Assembly (NCBI GenBank): GCA_015232355.1
Contig: JADFZW010000034.1
Location: forward strand, 1 to 51,055
From: Oligoflexia bacterium
GTDB taxonomy: Bacteria; Bdellovibrionota; Bacteriovoracia; Bacteriovoracales; Bacteriovoracaceae
Direction of reading: 5' to 3'
Length of the DNA: 51,055 nucleotides
The position numbers were made by a program, and so were the translations under genes. Under the pieces are notes generated by a model that saw only the letters and a list, made by a program, of their open reading frames with translations, was not told where the DNA came from and made no database searches. Of the stretch, positions 16,826-25,511 are shown piece after piece (the stretch's first letter is position 1; every line of letters begins with the position of its first letter).

Positions 16826-16848
16826 TTTGAAAACGATATGTTTTCAAA
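16826..16848. promoter_or_regulatory. 9-bp palindrome upstream of precursor C promoter
   Basis: TTTGAAAAC and GTTTTCAAA around GATAT, 7 bases from the repeat array, identical in arms and position to 13529-13551 in the precursor A cassette. Confidence 0.6.
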
Positions 16849-16906
16849 TGGAAACATACAGATTTGTGATTTGAGCAGGTTTTTCAAAACCCCGTAACGT
16901 TTAATT

Positions 16907-16948
16907 CTTAGATCTTAGATCTTAGATCTTAGATCTTAGATCTTAGAT
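16907..16948. repeat. 7-bp tandem repeat (CTTAGAT x6)
   Basis: Six perfect heptamers between the precursor C promoter and the stop of the aminotransferase gene at 16973. Noncoding, AGATCT-containing. Confidence 0.9.
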
Positions 16949-16972
16949 CATAGTTTCGATAGACAAGAGAGA

Positions 16973-18214
16973 TTAGGGAATGTGAGAAAATCGTAATGCT
17001 TCTTTTATACTGTTAATTAAATAATCAATGTGATCAAAAGTTAGATAACCGATATTGGCCAATTGGAATGCTTTTCCAGCAATAGGCCCTTTACCTCTAT
17101 AAATAATAATATTTTTATTTCTTATATAGTTATGAAAGTTATCAACATTAATATTTTGAGGATAATAAAATGTTGTTAGTACTCTAGACATGCACTGTTC
17201 ATCATCAATAACAGTTTTTAATTCCATTTCTTTGGCGGCCAATCTTATTTTGCTAGCATACTTTAAGTATATTTCTTTTCTTAGTTCTAATCCATCAGCT
17301 TTTAACTCTTTTAAAGCTATATCTAGAGGGATTGCTAATCCTATTGCGGGAGTATTTAATGTTTGAACTTTTTCACGATGTATTTGTGCTTGATTATTGA
17401 GCGCCAAATATTTAGATCCGGATTGGTATTTTCTCTCTCTAATTAAATCCAAATCGCTAGATCGAGCGCAGATAATTCCAACTCCAGGATCACTAAGAAG
17501 TGCCTTTCCTGATTGAGTAGAACAAAAAGAGATATTAAATTTTTCAACATCGATTGATTCAGCACCAGCACTGCTTACAGCATCTACACACATAAATATT
17601 TTGCTATTAAATTTTTCTTCGACTAAGCGGCAAATAGCTGCAACTTCTTTTATGGGATTTAATTGTCCTGTACTTGTTTCATGATGAACCATCATTAGCA
17701 CTTCATAAATATTAGATGAAATCTTTTGTTCTACTACATTTAAATCGATAGAGTTACCCCATCCAAAATCAATTTGTTTGACGTCAAGTTTATGAACTAT
17801 AGCAGTTTTGACTAGGGCCTCGCCAAATATTCCATTGGTAGGGATTAGAATTTTGGTTCCTTCTTTAAATGAAGAGATAATACTTTCATTGGCGGCAGAA
17901 CCTGAACCACCGATAATGGTAACAATTTCATAATTATTATTATTGGCCACTCCAAAAGGTATTTTGGCATTTTCAAGTATACTTTTTAGTATTGTTGAAA
18001 ACTCTTCTTCTCTATGTCCTAAATCTGGATGTAACATTGACATTTTAACAGCATCAGAGACACGAACAGGTCCTGGGCAAAAAAGAAGGGGGAAATTTTT
18101 TTCAAAACAAATTTGTCTTCTTTGAGAAAACTCTACTGTTCTAGGATCATAATTATCAACATAATTATAAATTAGTTCAATGGCCTTTTTTAAATTTTTC
18201 AAAGTTATCTCCAT
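16973..18214 (-). CDS. Class V aminotransferase, 2-aminoethylphosphonate:pyruvate transaminase-like
   Basis: 413 residues of the PLP-dependent class V family. An N-terminal CPGPVRVSDAV followed by DLGHREEEF resembles the start of PhnW-type 2-aminoethylphosphonate:pyruvate transaminases. IIGGSGSAANE is the phosphate/PLP loop, CVDAVSSAGA carries the PLP-binding Asp, and CSTQSGKALLSDPG carries the Schiff-base Lys. RGKGPIAGKAFQLANIG near the end holds the usual Arg/Gly-rich substrate site in altered form. Alanine/serine-glyoxylate aminotransferases are the alternative. An extra 35 residues precede the usual start, and no ribosome site is obvious. It lies 8 bases after the PP2C phosphatase gene, probably the same transcript. 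Confidence 0.7.
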   Translation of the reverse strand: MEITLKNLKKAIELIYNYVDNYDPRTVEFSQRRQICFEKNFPLLFCPGPVRVSDAVKMSMLHPDLGHREEEFSTILKSILENAKIPFGVANNNNYEIVTIIGGSGSAANESIISSFKEGTKILIPTNGIFGEALVKTAIVHKLDVKQIDFGWGNSIDLNVVEQKISSNIYEVLMMVHHETSTGQLNPIKEVAAICRLVEEKFNSKIFMCVDAVSSAGAESIDVEKFNISFCSTQSGKALLSDPGVGIICARSSDLDLIRERKYQSGSKYLALNNQAQIHREKVQTLNTPAIGLAIPLDIALKELKADGLELRKEIYLKYASKIRLAAKEMELKTVIDDEQCMSRVLTTFYYPQNINVDNFHNYIRNKNIIIYRGKGPIAGKAFQLANIGYLTFDHIDYLINSIKEALRFSHIP

Positions 18215-18222
18215 ATATTTAA

Positions 18223-20334
18223 TTATCTATTTTTTTTTGATGAAGCTGAAGAGCTAGCTAAATTAGGTAAATATTGTAGAGTTAATATAGTTGTATCATC
18301 AAAAGCGGGTTCACCATCAGCAAAATTAATAACGGATTCAATTAAATGTTTAGTTATAATTTCTGCTTTAGGTGACTTATGCTTTTCAAAAATCTTAATG
18401 ACTTCACTCTCAAATCTTTCTGGACTATAGAGCTCTTTATTTTTATTGTGGGCCTCAATTAAACCGTCAGTGTATAAGATTATGTAGTCGCCATGCTGAA
18501 GTGTGGTCTCTAATTTTTCAAAAATTGCATTTTCATTTACTCCCAGTACTACTCCAGGAGGAAGATCTAACCATGAGAGGGTAATGTTAGAGCTATTAGT
18601 GTTACCGCTATTGGCAGAAGGTCTGATTAAAAGAGGAGCTAAATGGCCAGCATTGGAGTAAGTAAATAATCCAGTTTTAATATTTAGAGTTCCAGCTAAG
18701 ACAGTAACGAACATGCACTCTTCATTACTTCGAGAAAGCTCTTTATTTACATCCATAAGTATTTGTGCTGGATCGATATATTGTTTAGATAAACCTTTGA
18801 TTAATGTTTGTGTAACCGCCATAAAAAGTGCAGCAGGTACTCCTTTTCCAGAGACATCTCCTACTTGTAGAAAAAGATGATCATTATCGACCATTCTTAA
18901 ATCATAAAGATCTCCGCCGACCTCTTTAGCTGGATCCAAAATTGCGGACACATTAAAATACTTGCTTGTAAATGGAGGATATTTTTTAGGAAGAAAACTA
19001 AGTTGAATGTTGGTTGCAATCTTTAATTCACTCTCAATTCTCTCTTTGGCCGCCGTTGTTTCTTCTAAGTTAGCAATGTAATCTTTAATCGCCGCTCTCA
19101 TATGTTCAAAAGAAGATGATAATGTGCCAATTTCATCTTTTTGATCGATTAACTCTAAAGTAATTTTTTCATTAAAATTTCCTTTGGCCATTTCATTTGC
19201 TTTTTGAGTTAAAAGTCGTAGAGGATTTGTAAATTTAGTAACTACCAACATAGTGATCAGCGATAACAAAATAATTCCTATTAGGGCCATAAAACTTATT
19301 TTTGAAAAAATCATATTTACATCATTAAATAATTCATTTTCTGGAATCACTAAAAATAAGATCCAGCCAGTATATTTTAACTTTAGATAGTATAAGATAG
19401 CGGTAGAATCTTTTAGAAAGAGTTTACTTTTACTAGTGATTTGAAAAATACTATCTTTTTCATTCTTATCTCTTTCAATATTATCTTTTTTAACATCATA
19501 GGAGGGATGTTCTTTACTTAAAGTATTTTCTAACATTTTAATTAGATCATTATCTTTTGTTGTTTTTGCTAGCTCAATAATGTTTCCATAATTATTGACC
19601 TCTCCTTTTAAGGGCGTAAGTAAATTGCCATTTTTTGATAGTAAAAATGCGTATCCAGTATTGTATATTTTTATTTCACCAATCATTTTTTTTAATGATT
19701 CTAAAGAGACATCTGCAGTAACGATTCCCGTAAACTTATTTTGAGAACCATGTAGACGATTATTTTTTTGGGTGAATGGAACTGAATATGTGGTCATTAG
19801 TATTTTCCCGCCTCCTTCATCAAAGTAGGGTTCACTCCATATGGCCATATTTTGATCTTTGGGTGGTTTATACCAATCCATATTATAGAAATCGATACCA
19901 TCATTACCAAGATAAATAGTCTCTATTTTATTATTGTTCTTGGAATTTTTATATAAATAGGGAGCATAGTATTTGGTTTTTGAATTTAAATAATATGGTT
20001 CATGGGCCACAGTCATTCCAAAGATTAATGGATTGGTAGCAACTATAATTTTGATAGTAAGTAACAATTCATCAGCTTTAAGAGGACGTGGTTCTAAATG
20101 CTGGGCCAAATATGTGGGCGCAGGAGAGACAGTATCGTTAATATTTTCAATGTAAGCGATAGTCTTGCTAATTATCTGATGTGATTTTTCATTAACTAAT
20201 TCCAGAATGATTTTTTTACTGGATTGATAGTTATAAATGAAGGAGATACAAAAAACTATTGTTGCTCCTAGAATAGTTAGCGCAGATAATTTAAAGGCAA
20301 AACCTAATCGTTTATCTTTAAGCTCTTTATCCAT
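18223..20334 (-). CDS. Membrane sensor with Cache and HAMP domains and RsbU-type PP2C phosphatase output
   Basis: 703 residues. A first membrane segment (about 13-33) is followed by a large extracytoplasmic double-Cache domain (about 40-330; WYKPPKDQNMAIWSEPYFDE, YAFLLSKNGNLL). Then come a second membrane segment (about 345-368), HAMP (about 369-422), a coiled linker (NLEETTAAKERIESELKIA), and a SpoIIE/RsbU PP2C phosphatase from about 465. The metal-binding Asp residues are in DPAKEVGGDLYD and VGDVSGKG, with further Asp in YTDGLIEA and DDTTILTL. Such proteins dephosphorylate anti-sigma-factor antagonists in partner-switching pathways in response to a small ligand. No anti-sigma partner is in the window. 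Confidence 0.9.
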   Translation of the reverse strand: MDKELKDKRLGFAFKLSALTILGATIVFCISFIYNYQSSKKIILELVNEKSHQIISKTIAYIENINDTVSPAPTYLAQHLEPRPLKADELLLTIKIIVATNPLIFGMTVAHEPYYLNSKTKYYAPYLYKNSKNNNKIETIYLGNDGIDFYNMDWYKPPKDQNMAIWSEPYFDEGGGKILMTTYSVPFTQKNNRLHGSQNKFTGIVTADVSLESLKKMIGEIKIYNTGYAFLLSKNGNLLTPLKGEVNNYGNIIELAKTTKDNDLIKMLENTLSKEHPSYDVKKDNIERDKNEKDSIFQITSKSKLFLKDSTAILYYLKLKYTGWILFLVIPENELFNDVNMIFSKISFMALIGIILLSLITMLVVTKFTNPLRLLTQKANEMAKGNFNEKITLELIDQKDEIGTLSSSFEHMRAAIKDYIANLEETTAAKERIESELKIATNIQLSFLPKKYPPFTSKYFNVSAILDPAKEVGGDLYDLRMVDNDHLFLQVGDVSGKGVPAALFMAVTQTLIKGLSKQYIDPAQILMDVNKELSRSNEECMFVTVLAGTLNIKTGLFTYSNAGHLAPLLIRPSANSGNTNSSNITLSWLDLPPGVVLGVNENAIFEKLETTLQHGDYIILYTDGLIEAHNKNKELYSPERFESEVIKIFEKHKSPKAEIITKHLIESVINFADGEPAFDDTTILTLQYLPNLASSSASSKKNR

Positions 20335-20356
20335 ATTTTAAAAACCTTTTGTAGTT

Positions 20357-20404
20357 TGTATTTGTTTTTGTATTTGTATTTGTTTTTGTATTTGTTTTTG
20401 TTGT
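20357..20404. repeat. TGTATTTGTTTT-type tandem repeat upstream of the phosphatase gene
   Basis: A 6/12-bp imperfect repeat of TTTGTA and TTTGTT units 20-70 bases upstream of the minus-strand start at 20334. It occupies the likely promoter or leader region, so length variation might alter expression. The rest of 20405-20596 shows nothing recognisable. Confidence 0.6.
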
Positions 20405-20596
20405 TCCATTATTTCATGGATTTAATTTATATTTTACAAAAGTTGTAATTTAATTTAAATGGCAGGCATTTATGAACATTTATGAACATATTATTATATT
20501 ACTTTACTACGAGAACGCTCGCAGATTACCGCCTTGATTTTAAAAATTTGCTGGGTGGACATTGTTTTATAAAAATTGGAGAGATAATCTATTAGG

Positions 20597-21598
20597 TTAT
20601 AGGCCGAGGGTAGCTACCATCACCGCTTTAATTGTATGAAGGCGGTTTTCTGCTTGATCAAAGACAATTGATTGTGGTGATTCGAAAACATCCTCGGTAA
20701 CTTCCACTCCATCAAGTCCAAATTTTTTAAAGATCTCTTCTCCAACTTTTGTTTCTCTATTATGGAATGCTGGCAAACAATGCATGAATTTTACTGATGG
20801 ATTGTTTGTTAGATCCATTAATTTTTTATTTACTTGAAATGGTCTTAGAGCTTCTATTCGCTCTAACCAAACAGCATCTGGCTCACCCATAGAGACCCAC
20901 ACATCGGTGTGTACGAAGTCTACACCCTTAACTGCTTTTGCAACATCGTCAGTGATAGTGATTTTTGCACCAGTTTTTTTGGCCTCTCTCATACACTCTT
21001 CAACTAAAGCTTTATCTGGCATATATTTATTTGGGGCCCCAATTCTAAAATCCATTCCCATTTTAACTGCGCCCTCGAGAAGAGAGTTGGCCATATTGAA
21101 GCGACCATCGCCCACATAACAAAATGAGATATCCTTTAATGGTTTCTCTGCATGTTCAGACATAGTTAAAATGTCTGCTAAAATTTGCGTTGGATGAAAT
21201 TCGTTGGTTAATCCATTCCATACGGGAACACCTGCATATTTAGAGAGTGTTTCTACTATATTTTGTCCATATCCACGATATTGAATACCATCGTACATTC
21301 TACCTAAAACGCGAGCTGTATCTTTCATAGATTCTTTATGACCAATCTGCGAACCAGATGAATCGATATAGGTTACGTGAGCACCTTGCTCGTAAGCTGC
21401 AACTTCAAATGCACAGCGAGTTCTAGTAGAGGTTTTTTCAAAAATAAGAGCTATCTTCTTTCCAAGTAACATTGGGCGCTCGGCGCCAGAATACTTCGCA
21501 CGTTTAAGATCTTTTGATAAGTCCAGAAGAAATTTAATCTCTTCGGTAGAGAAGTCCATTAATCTTAAAAAACTGCGATTGCGTAAGTTAAAGGCCAT
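20597..21598 (-). CDS. argF: Ornithine carbamoyltransferase
   Basis: 333 residues from the ATG at 21598, preserving an AAGGAG site 8 bases upstream; a longer frame to 21640 adds 14 residues without a ribosome site. The carbamoyl-phosphate motif STRTRCAFEVAA, the HPTQILAD motif, GDGRFNMANS, the ornithine loop with SMGE, and the catalytic HCLPAFH are all present. The sequence style (LSKDLKRAKYSG, EAYEQGA-like block) is of the ArgI/ArcB group. Catabolic (arginine deiminase) or biosynthetic use cannot be told apart from sequence alone; neither arcA/arcC nor other arg genes are in the window. Confidence 0.95.
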   Translation of the reverse strand: MAFNLRNRSFLRLMDFSTEEIKFLLDLSKDLKRAKYSGAERPMLLGKKIALIFEKTSTRTRCAFEVAAYEQGAHVTYIDSSGSQIGHKESMKDTARVLGRMYDGIQYRGYGQNIVETLSKYAGVPVWNGLTNEFHPTQILADILTMSEHAEKPLKDISFCYVGDGRFNMANSLLEGAVKMGMDFRIGAPNKYMPDKALVEECMREAKKTGAKITITDDVAKAVKGVDFVHTDVWVSMGEPDAVWLERIEALRPFQVNKKLMDLTNNPSVKFMHCLPAFHNRETKVGEEIFKKFGLDGVEVTEDVFESPQSIVFDQAENRLHTIKAVMVATLGL

Positions 21599-21812
21599 AA
21601 AAATACTCCTTAAATTTAGTAAGTAACAACAATGTAACACTCTTTAAGATTATATTTTTAGTATGCTGGTCTTGAGAGGGCAATTAAAAAGTGCTGGATA
21701 TTTATTAATTTTGCTATTGCATATTTATAATTTTGTACTATTATCGCGCACGTTTACTTTTTTAATCACGTCACAAGTATTTTACAAGTAACCTTACAAG
21801 GAGTTTGTTTAA

Positions 21813-22964
21813 ATGAATTTTTCTAAAAGCATTTTAATGGCCTTTCTTTTATTTATTGTTTCAACATCCGTCTATTCTATGGCCGGATGGGATGGTCGCA
21901 ACCGACCAGATCTTATGGTGATGAACTATGAGAGTGTTTTTTCAAATCTACCAACTTCTGGACAATTAACTTTTATCCCTTGGAGTGATGATTACTGGCC
22001 AACTTCCAGAGGTGGAATCACCTATCGTTGGAATCAAGAAAATGGTGATTATGTTCAAAAATATGGCTATCCTATAATTCCAGTTGATAAAATTACTAAG
22101 GGTATGAGTGTAAAAGAATTATCTCCTGCTGAAAAATATGATCTCTATTTAGCACGCTATGATTTTCCTCTCACAAAATTTGAAAGATCTAGAACACGTA
22201 TTATGAAAACAGTAGAGGGGAGTAGTGAATATGATAGTAATTTTACTATTCCTGGGTGGGAAGGTCTTTGTCATGCATGGGCGCCGGCCACACTACTGTT
22301 TAAAAATCCAAAACCAATTAAAGTTATTAATCCTCAAGGTATTGAAATTGAATTTGGTTCTTCTGATATTAAAGCACTTCTTATATATTTTCTTCATTCA
22401 AGCAAAAACGAGAGAAGAACTAATTTCTTAGGTAGTCGCTGTAATCTTAATTTTGATGAGTTGAGAGAGAAGGTTAGTAAGGGCGAGATTACAGAGGAGC
22501 AATTGAAGCGAAAAATGAATTCACCTGAGTGTACAGATACAAACGCGGGTGCATTTCATGTTGCTTTAGTTAACCAAATCGCTTTGAAAAATGAGGGATT
22601 TGTTGCTGATATTACCAGAGATGCCGAAGTATGGAATCAACCAGTATATGGTTTTAAGACAAAAATTATAAGTGAGAAAGAGGGTGCAAGTGAGGGCGCA
22701 GCTGCGGGAACAGTAAAGGAGATTAGTGTTGAGACTGAGATGATGTATATTGGGGAAGTATCTCCTACTTGGGAATATGCGACCGAACACTATGGTTTAA
22801 GAACTAAAGTATATCAGTATAGATTAGAATTAAATAGCAAAGGGAAAATTATTGGAGGGGAATGGTCGAATGAAGAGAGACCAGATTTTATTTGGAAACA
22901 AACCAAACCAAGTTTTTCAGGTTTCTTTGCCCCTCTAAAAGCACTATACGAAAAATCAATTTAA
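21813..22964 (+). CDS. Secreted transglutaminase-elicitor-like protein
   Basis: 383 residues with a signal peptide (about 1-22). The mature protein resembles the transglutaminase elicitor family (GP42 of Phytophthora, also in some marine bacteria). It has PGWEGLCHAWAPATLL with the proposed catalytic Cys153, SSDIKALLIYF, NAGAFHVALVNQI with His249, FVADIT with Asp266 and VWNQPVYGF. These give the Cys-His-Asp triad in the expected order. The family cross-links proteins through Gln and Lys side chains and in oomycetes triggers plant defence. Here a role in remodelling host or prey surfaces, or the cell's own envelope, is inference. An AAGGAG site lies 10 bases before ATG. The gene stands alone, convergent with the next. 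Confidence 0.7.
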   Translation: MNFSKSILMAFLLFIVSTSVYSMAGWDGRNRPDLMVMNYESVFSNLPTSGQLTFIPWSDDYWPTSRGGITYRWNQENGDYVQKYGYPIIPVDKITKGMSVKELSPAEKYDLYLARYDFPLTKFERSRTRIMKTVEGSSEYDSNFTIPGWEGLCHAWAPATLLFKNPKPIKVINPQGIEIEFGSSDIKALLIYFLHSSKNERRTNFLGSRCNLNFDELREKVSKGEITEEQLKRKMNSPECTDTNAGAFHVALVNQIALKNEGFVADITRDAEVWNQPVYGFKTKIISEKEGASEGAAAGTVKEISVETEMMYIGEVSPTWEYATEHYGLRTKVYQYRLELNSKGKIIGGEWSNEERPDFIWKQTKPSFSGFFAPLKALYEKSI

Positions 22965-22976
22965 TTTTTTTTCAAC

Positions 22977-23012
22977 GACATTTTCTTAAAGACATTTTCT
23001 TAAAGACATTTT
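22977..23012. repeat. 14-bp tandem repeat at the 3' end of a secreted-protein gene
   Basis: GACATTTTCTTAAA is repeated about 2.5 times and includes the TAA stop (minus strand) of the gene ending at 23000. Repeat expansion here would move or duplicate the stop region without harming the rest of the gene. Confidence 0.75.
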
Positions 23013-24391
23013 TCTAGATTAGTCTTGGAACCAAAGATGCCATCTTTGGGAATTTTAATCTTCTTTTGTAAAACATTAGAAAGCCATTCCTTGAATATTG
23101 CTTTTACAAATGCTCTTAATTTTTCCCTATAAATTTTTTCATTTTTTTCATCTATGGTTTTGCTATAGTAAACGAATGTTTTAACTTTTGATGTATCATT
23201 GAAAATTGTGGGATGAAGATAAATTCTTGCTTGATATTTATTATGTTCTTTTTTAGTCTCTGGATCTGAATTTTGTTTTAGAGATGGTTTTTTATATACT
23301 TCATCAATAAATTTTTTTGTATTTTTTGTTATTACTTTGCTCTTTTGTATATCAACTACTGCCACGGCATTATTTACTTCATTTTGATTAACAAATATTT
23401 GGAATAATACACCTCCTGTATCTAGTAGCTTAAATGCCTCGACAAGTTCCATTAATTTTTTACGGTCGAATATATTTGGATTTATTAAATCACGAAGGAG
23501 ATTCATCTCACATATACGTTCTTCATTTGGAAGTGATAATTTCGCTAGACCAATATTTTGATTATTGCGAAGAATGTTCAAACTGCATTCTCCCGCCACT
23601 CCAACATTTCCAAAAAAGGAGATATTTCCACAAATAATACTATTCACCTGTTTTCTTGCATCTATATCTTGGGTAGTAAGATTAAGATTATGTATGGAAA
23701 GTTTTTTGGGATTGTTTGGTGGTGAATTTAAATATGGAAGAGGGTTAACATTCTCTCTGAAAAAAAGATATTTTTTAAATTCTGTTATTATGTCAGCTAA
23801 TAGGGCATTTTGATCGCTACATGCATGGTAAAAAACGTAATACCCTGAGCTTAATAATTCACGTTCTCTCTCGATCGCTTTTAATGCAATTTTTTTAATA
23901 GTCTCTTGAGATTTGTTAAAATTTTTTTTAGTCAAGATATTAGTCGCATCTTCGAAATTTTTATAATCATCGCCTAATAATATTTTGGCATGAGCTTCAC
24001 TCTGTGTGTTCACACTTTGTGTGTTCACACTCTGCTTTGGAATTAAGGTTTCCACGGTTAAATGTTCATCAATAAAATTTACTAGATCATCAATTTTGTT
24101 TGTTTTACTAAATTCTTTAATCTTTTCCTTTATCTCTTTGCATAACTTAGCATCATTATTTTGAGGAGACTGTGAATCAAGATTTTCCTTATCACAATTT
24201 TGTAAAATTGAGGGATCTGGATTTTTTAAAACCTGATTTACTTGATTCATCTGATTCATCTGATTTATCTGATTGTTCTTGTTGAGAATGGAATTTTCAT
24301 TAGTGGCCAATAAAGAAAATGAAAGAAATAAAAAAGTGATAGGAGCAACTATTTTTAAAAATAAGAGAATGAGTTGATGATTGCAGGCCAT
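23000..24391 (-). CDS. Secreted protein of unknown function
   Basis: 463 residues with a signal-like hydrophobic segment (about 8-28) after a GGAG site. The N-terminal mature region is low complexity and Asn/Gln-rich (NQM/NQV triplets from a 9- or 12-bp DNA repeat; SVNTQ twice from a 15-bp repeat). The remainder is probably globular and contains YYVFYHACSDQNALLADI near residue 185, which faintly recalls the first motif of ADP-ribosyltransferase-like proteins, and CSLNILRN near 270. That resemblance is weak and not a call. No known domain is recognised. It is convergent with the transglutaminase-like gene and divergent from the PAP2 operon. Confidence 0.6.
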   Translation of the reverse strand: MACNHQLILLFLKIVAPITFLFLSFSLLATNENSILNKNNQINQMNQMNQVNQVLKNPDPSILQNCDKENLDSQSPQNNDAKLCKEIKEKIKEFSKTNKIDDLVNFIDEHLTVETLIPKQSVNTQSVNTQSEAHAKILLGDDYKNFEDATNILTKKNFNKSQETIKKIALKAIERERELLSSGYYVFYHACSDQNALLADIITEFKKYLFFRENVNPLPYLNSPPNNPKKLSIHNLNLTTQDIDARKQVNSIICGNISFFGNVGVAGECSLNILRNNQNIGLAKLSLPNEERICEMNLLRDLINPNIFDRKKLMELVEAFKLLDTGGVLFQIFVNQNEVNNAVAVVDIQKSKVITKNTKKFIDEVYKKPSLKQNSDPETKKEHNKYQARIYLHPTIFNDTSKVKTFVYYSKTIDEKNEKIYREKLRAFVKAIFKEWLSNVLQKKIKIPKDGIFGSKTNLEKCL

Positions 24392-24603
24392 ATCTTCTCC
24401 GCGATTTATAGTCTTTAATGAAATGATATTATATTATTTTCTGATATTAAAGTGGAAGCAATTTTAATAAACAGATTCAATATCCGAGTGATTTGATGCC
24501 AAAGCAGTAATTAATTTTCCTTTAAATCTATTTCAATTCATAAAAAACAAATTATAATTAAATTATAGATTTATAATTTTTATAGCATCTATCTTTTTAG
24601 GGT

Positions 24604-25482
24604 ATGTATATTTTGTTAAAACATTTGTTAGTTATAAGCATTTTATTTACCACAGTGACGACGACTGCAATTTCATCGGTTGATACATCAGTTAGTTCAC
24701 CAGTTGGTTCACCAGTTGATGCTGTAAAAGTTAAAGATGATACTAAAAAAGATGATACTAAAAAAGATGATATTAAAAAAGATGAAGCAAAAAAAGATAT
24801 CGAAAAGTATTATTCAACCAATCATCATATCTCAATTTGTAGAGGAATTCTTTCAAATTTGTTAGTTCCATTTTGTACAGATGCCAGATATATAATGTTT
24901 TATGGTTCCCTTCTTACTTCAGGAGTTTATTTTTCTAGAACAAATACCTCTAATAGAGTGAGAGTAGAGGCACTAAAGAGTCAACCATTAAACCCAAGTG
25001 TCTCTCAAATAGGAAACTATATTGGTCTTGGATTTTTAAATGGATCCTATTTTTTGCAACAATTTTTTTGGGGCGATAAAAAAAATGCGGAGTTAATGGC
25101 GGAAGCTTCTCTATATACAGCACTTGTAACCTTAGTGCTTAAAACCACGGTCAGTGAAGCTAGACCTGGAAATCCTAATGATACCAATTCATTTCCCTCT
25201 GGTCATACTTCAATGGCCTTCGCCTTTGCTTCAGTAGTTGGAATTAAACATCAATGGTATTGGGGACTGCTTGCCTATGCAACAGCAGCTTTTATCTCTT
25301 ATTCTAGAATTCAATCTGATTACCACTATCTTCACGATGTAATCTTTGGTGCTACCTTAGGTCTTACTTATGGTTTTGGTATCAATCATAATCATCAAAT
25401 ATATGGTAAGCCATATTGGGTTGATTTGTTACCGACTAAAGATTCATTAGGCGGAAAACTAACTTTCAATTTGGGTTTTTAA
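24604..25482 (+). CDS. PAP2-superfamily membrane phosphatase
   Basis: 292 residues. A signal or anchor segment, a Lys/Asp-rich spacer with KDDTK repeats (in-frame 15-bp DNA repeat) and then a PAP2 domain. The three phosphatase motifs are complete: KTTVSEARP, PSGHTSMAF and SRIQSDYHYLHD (Lys/Arg, His and Arg/His/Asp). The family removes phosphate from lipid phosphates such as phosphatidate or undecaprenyl diphosphate on the outer face of the membrane. It is first in a run of four genes with 29-37 base gaps (kinase-like protein, small exported protein, binding lipoprotein). No strong ribosome site is seen apart from AGGG next to the ATG. Confidence 0.85.
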   Translation: MYILLKHLLVISILFTTVTTTAISSVDTSVSSPVGSPVDAVKVKDDTKKDDTKKDDIKKDEAKKDIEKYYSTNHHISICRGILSNLLVPFCTDARYIMFYGSLLTSGVYFSRTNTSNRVRVEALKSQPLNPSVSQIGNYIGLGFLNGSYFLQQFFWGDKKNAELMAEASLYTALVTLVLKTTVSEARPGNPNDTNSFPSGHTSMAFAFASVVGIKHQWYWGLLAYATAAFISYSRIQSDYHYLHDVIFGATLGLTYGFGINHNHQIYGKPYWVDLLPTKDSLGGKLTFNLGF

Positions 25483-25511
25483 AATATTTTAAATTTTTGA
25501 GATAGAAACTT

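Noticed and set aside
16907..16948. CRISPR-like array
   Set aside because: Pure 7-bp tandem repeat without spacers; no cas genes in the window. The same applies to the arrays at 11-45 and 41081-41124.
23000..24391. ADP-ribosyltransferase call for the secreted protein
   Set aside because: Only a single FYHA-like motif is suggestive; the other required motifs cannot be placed.
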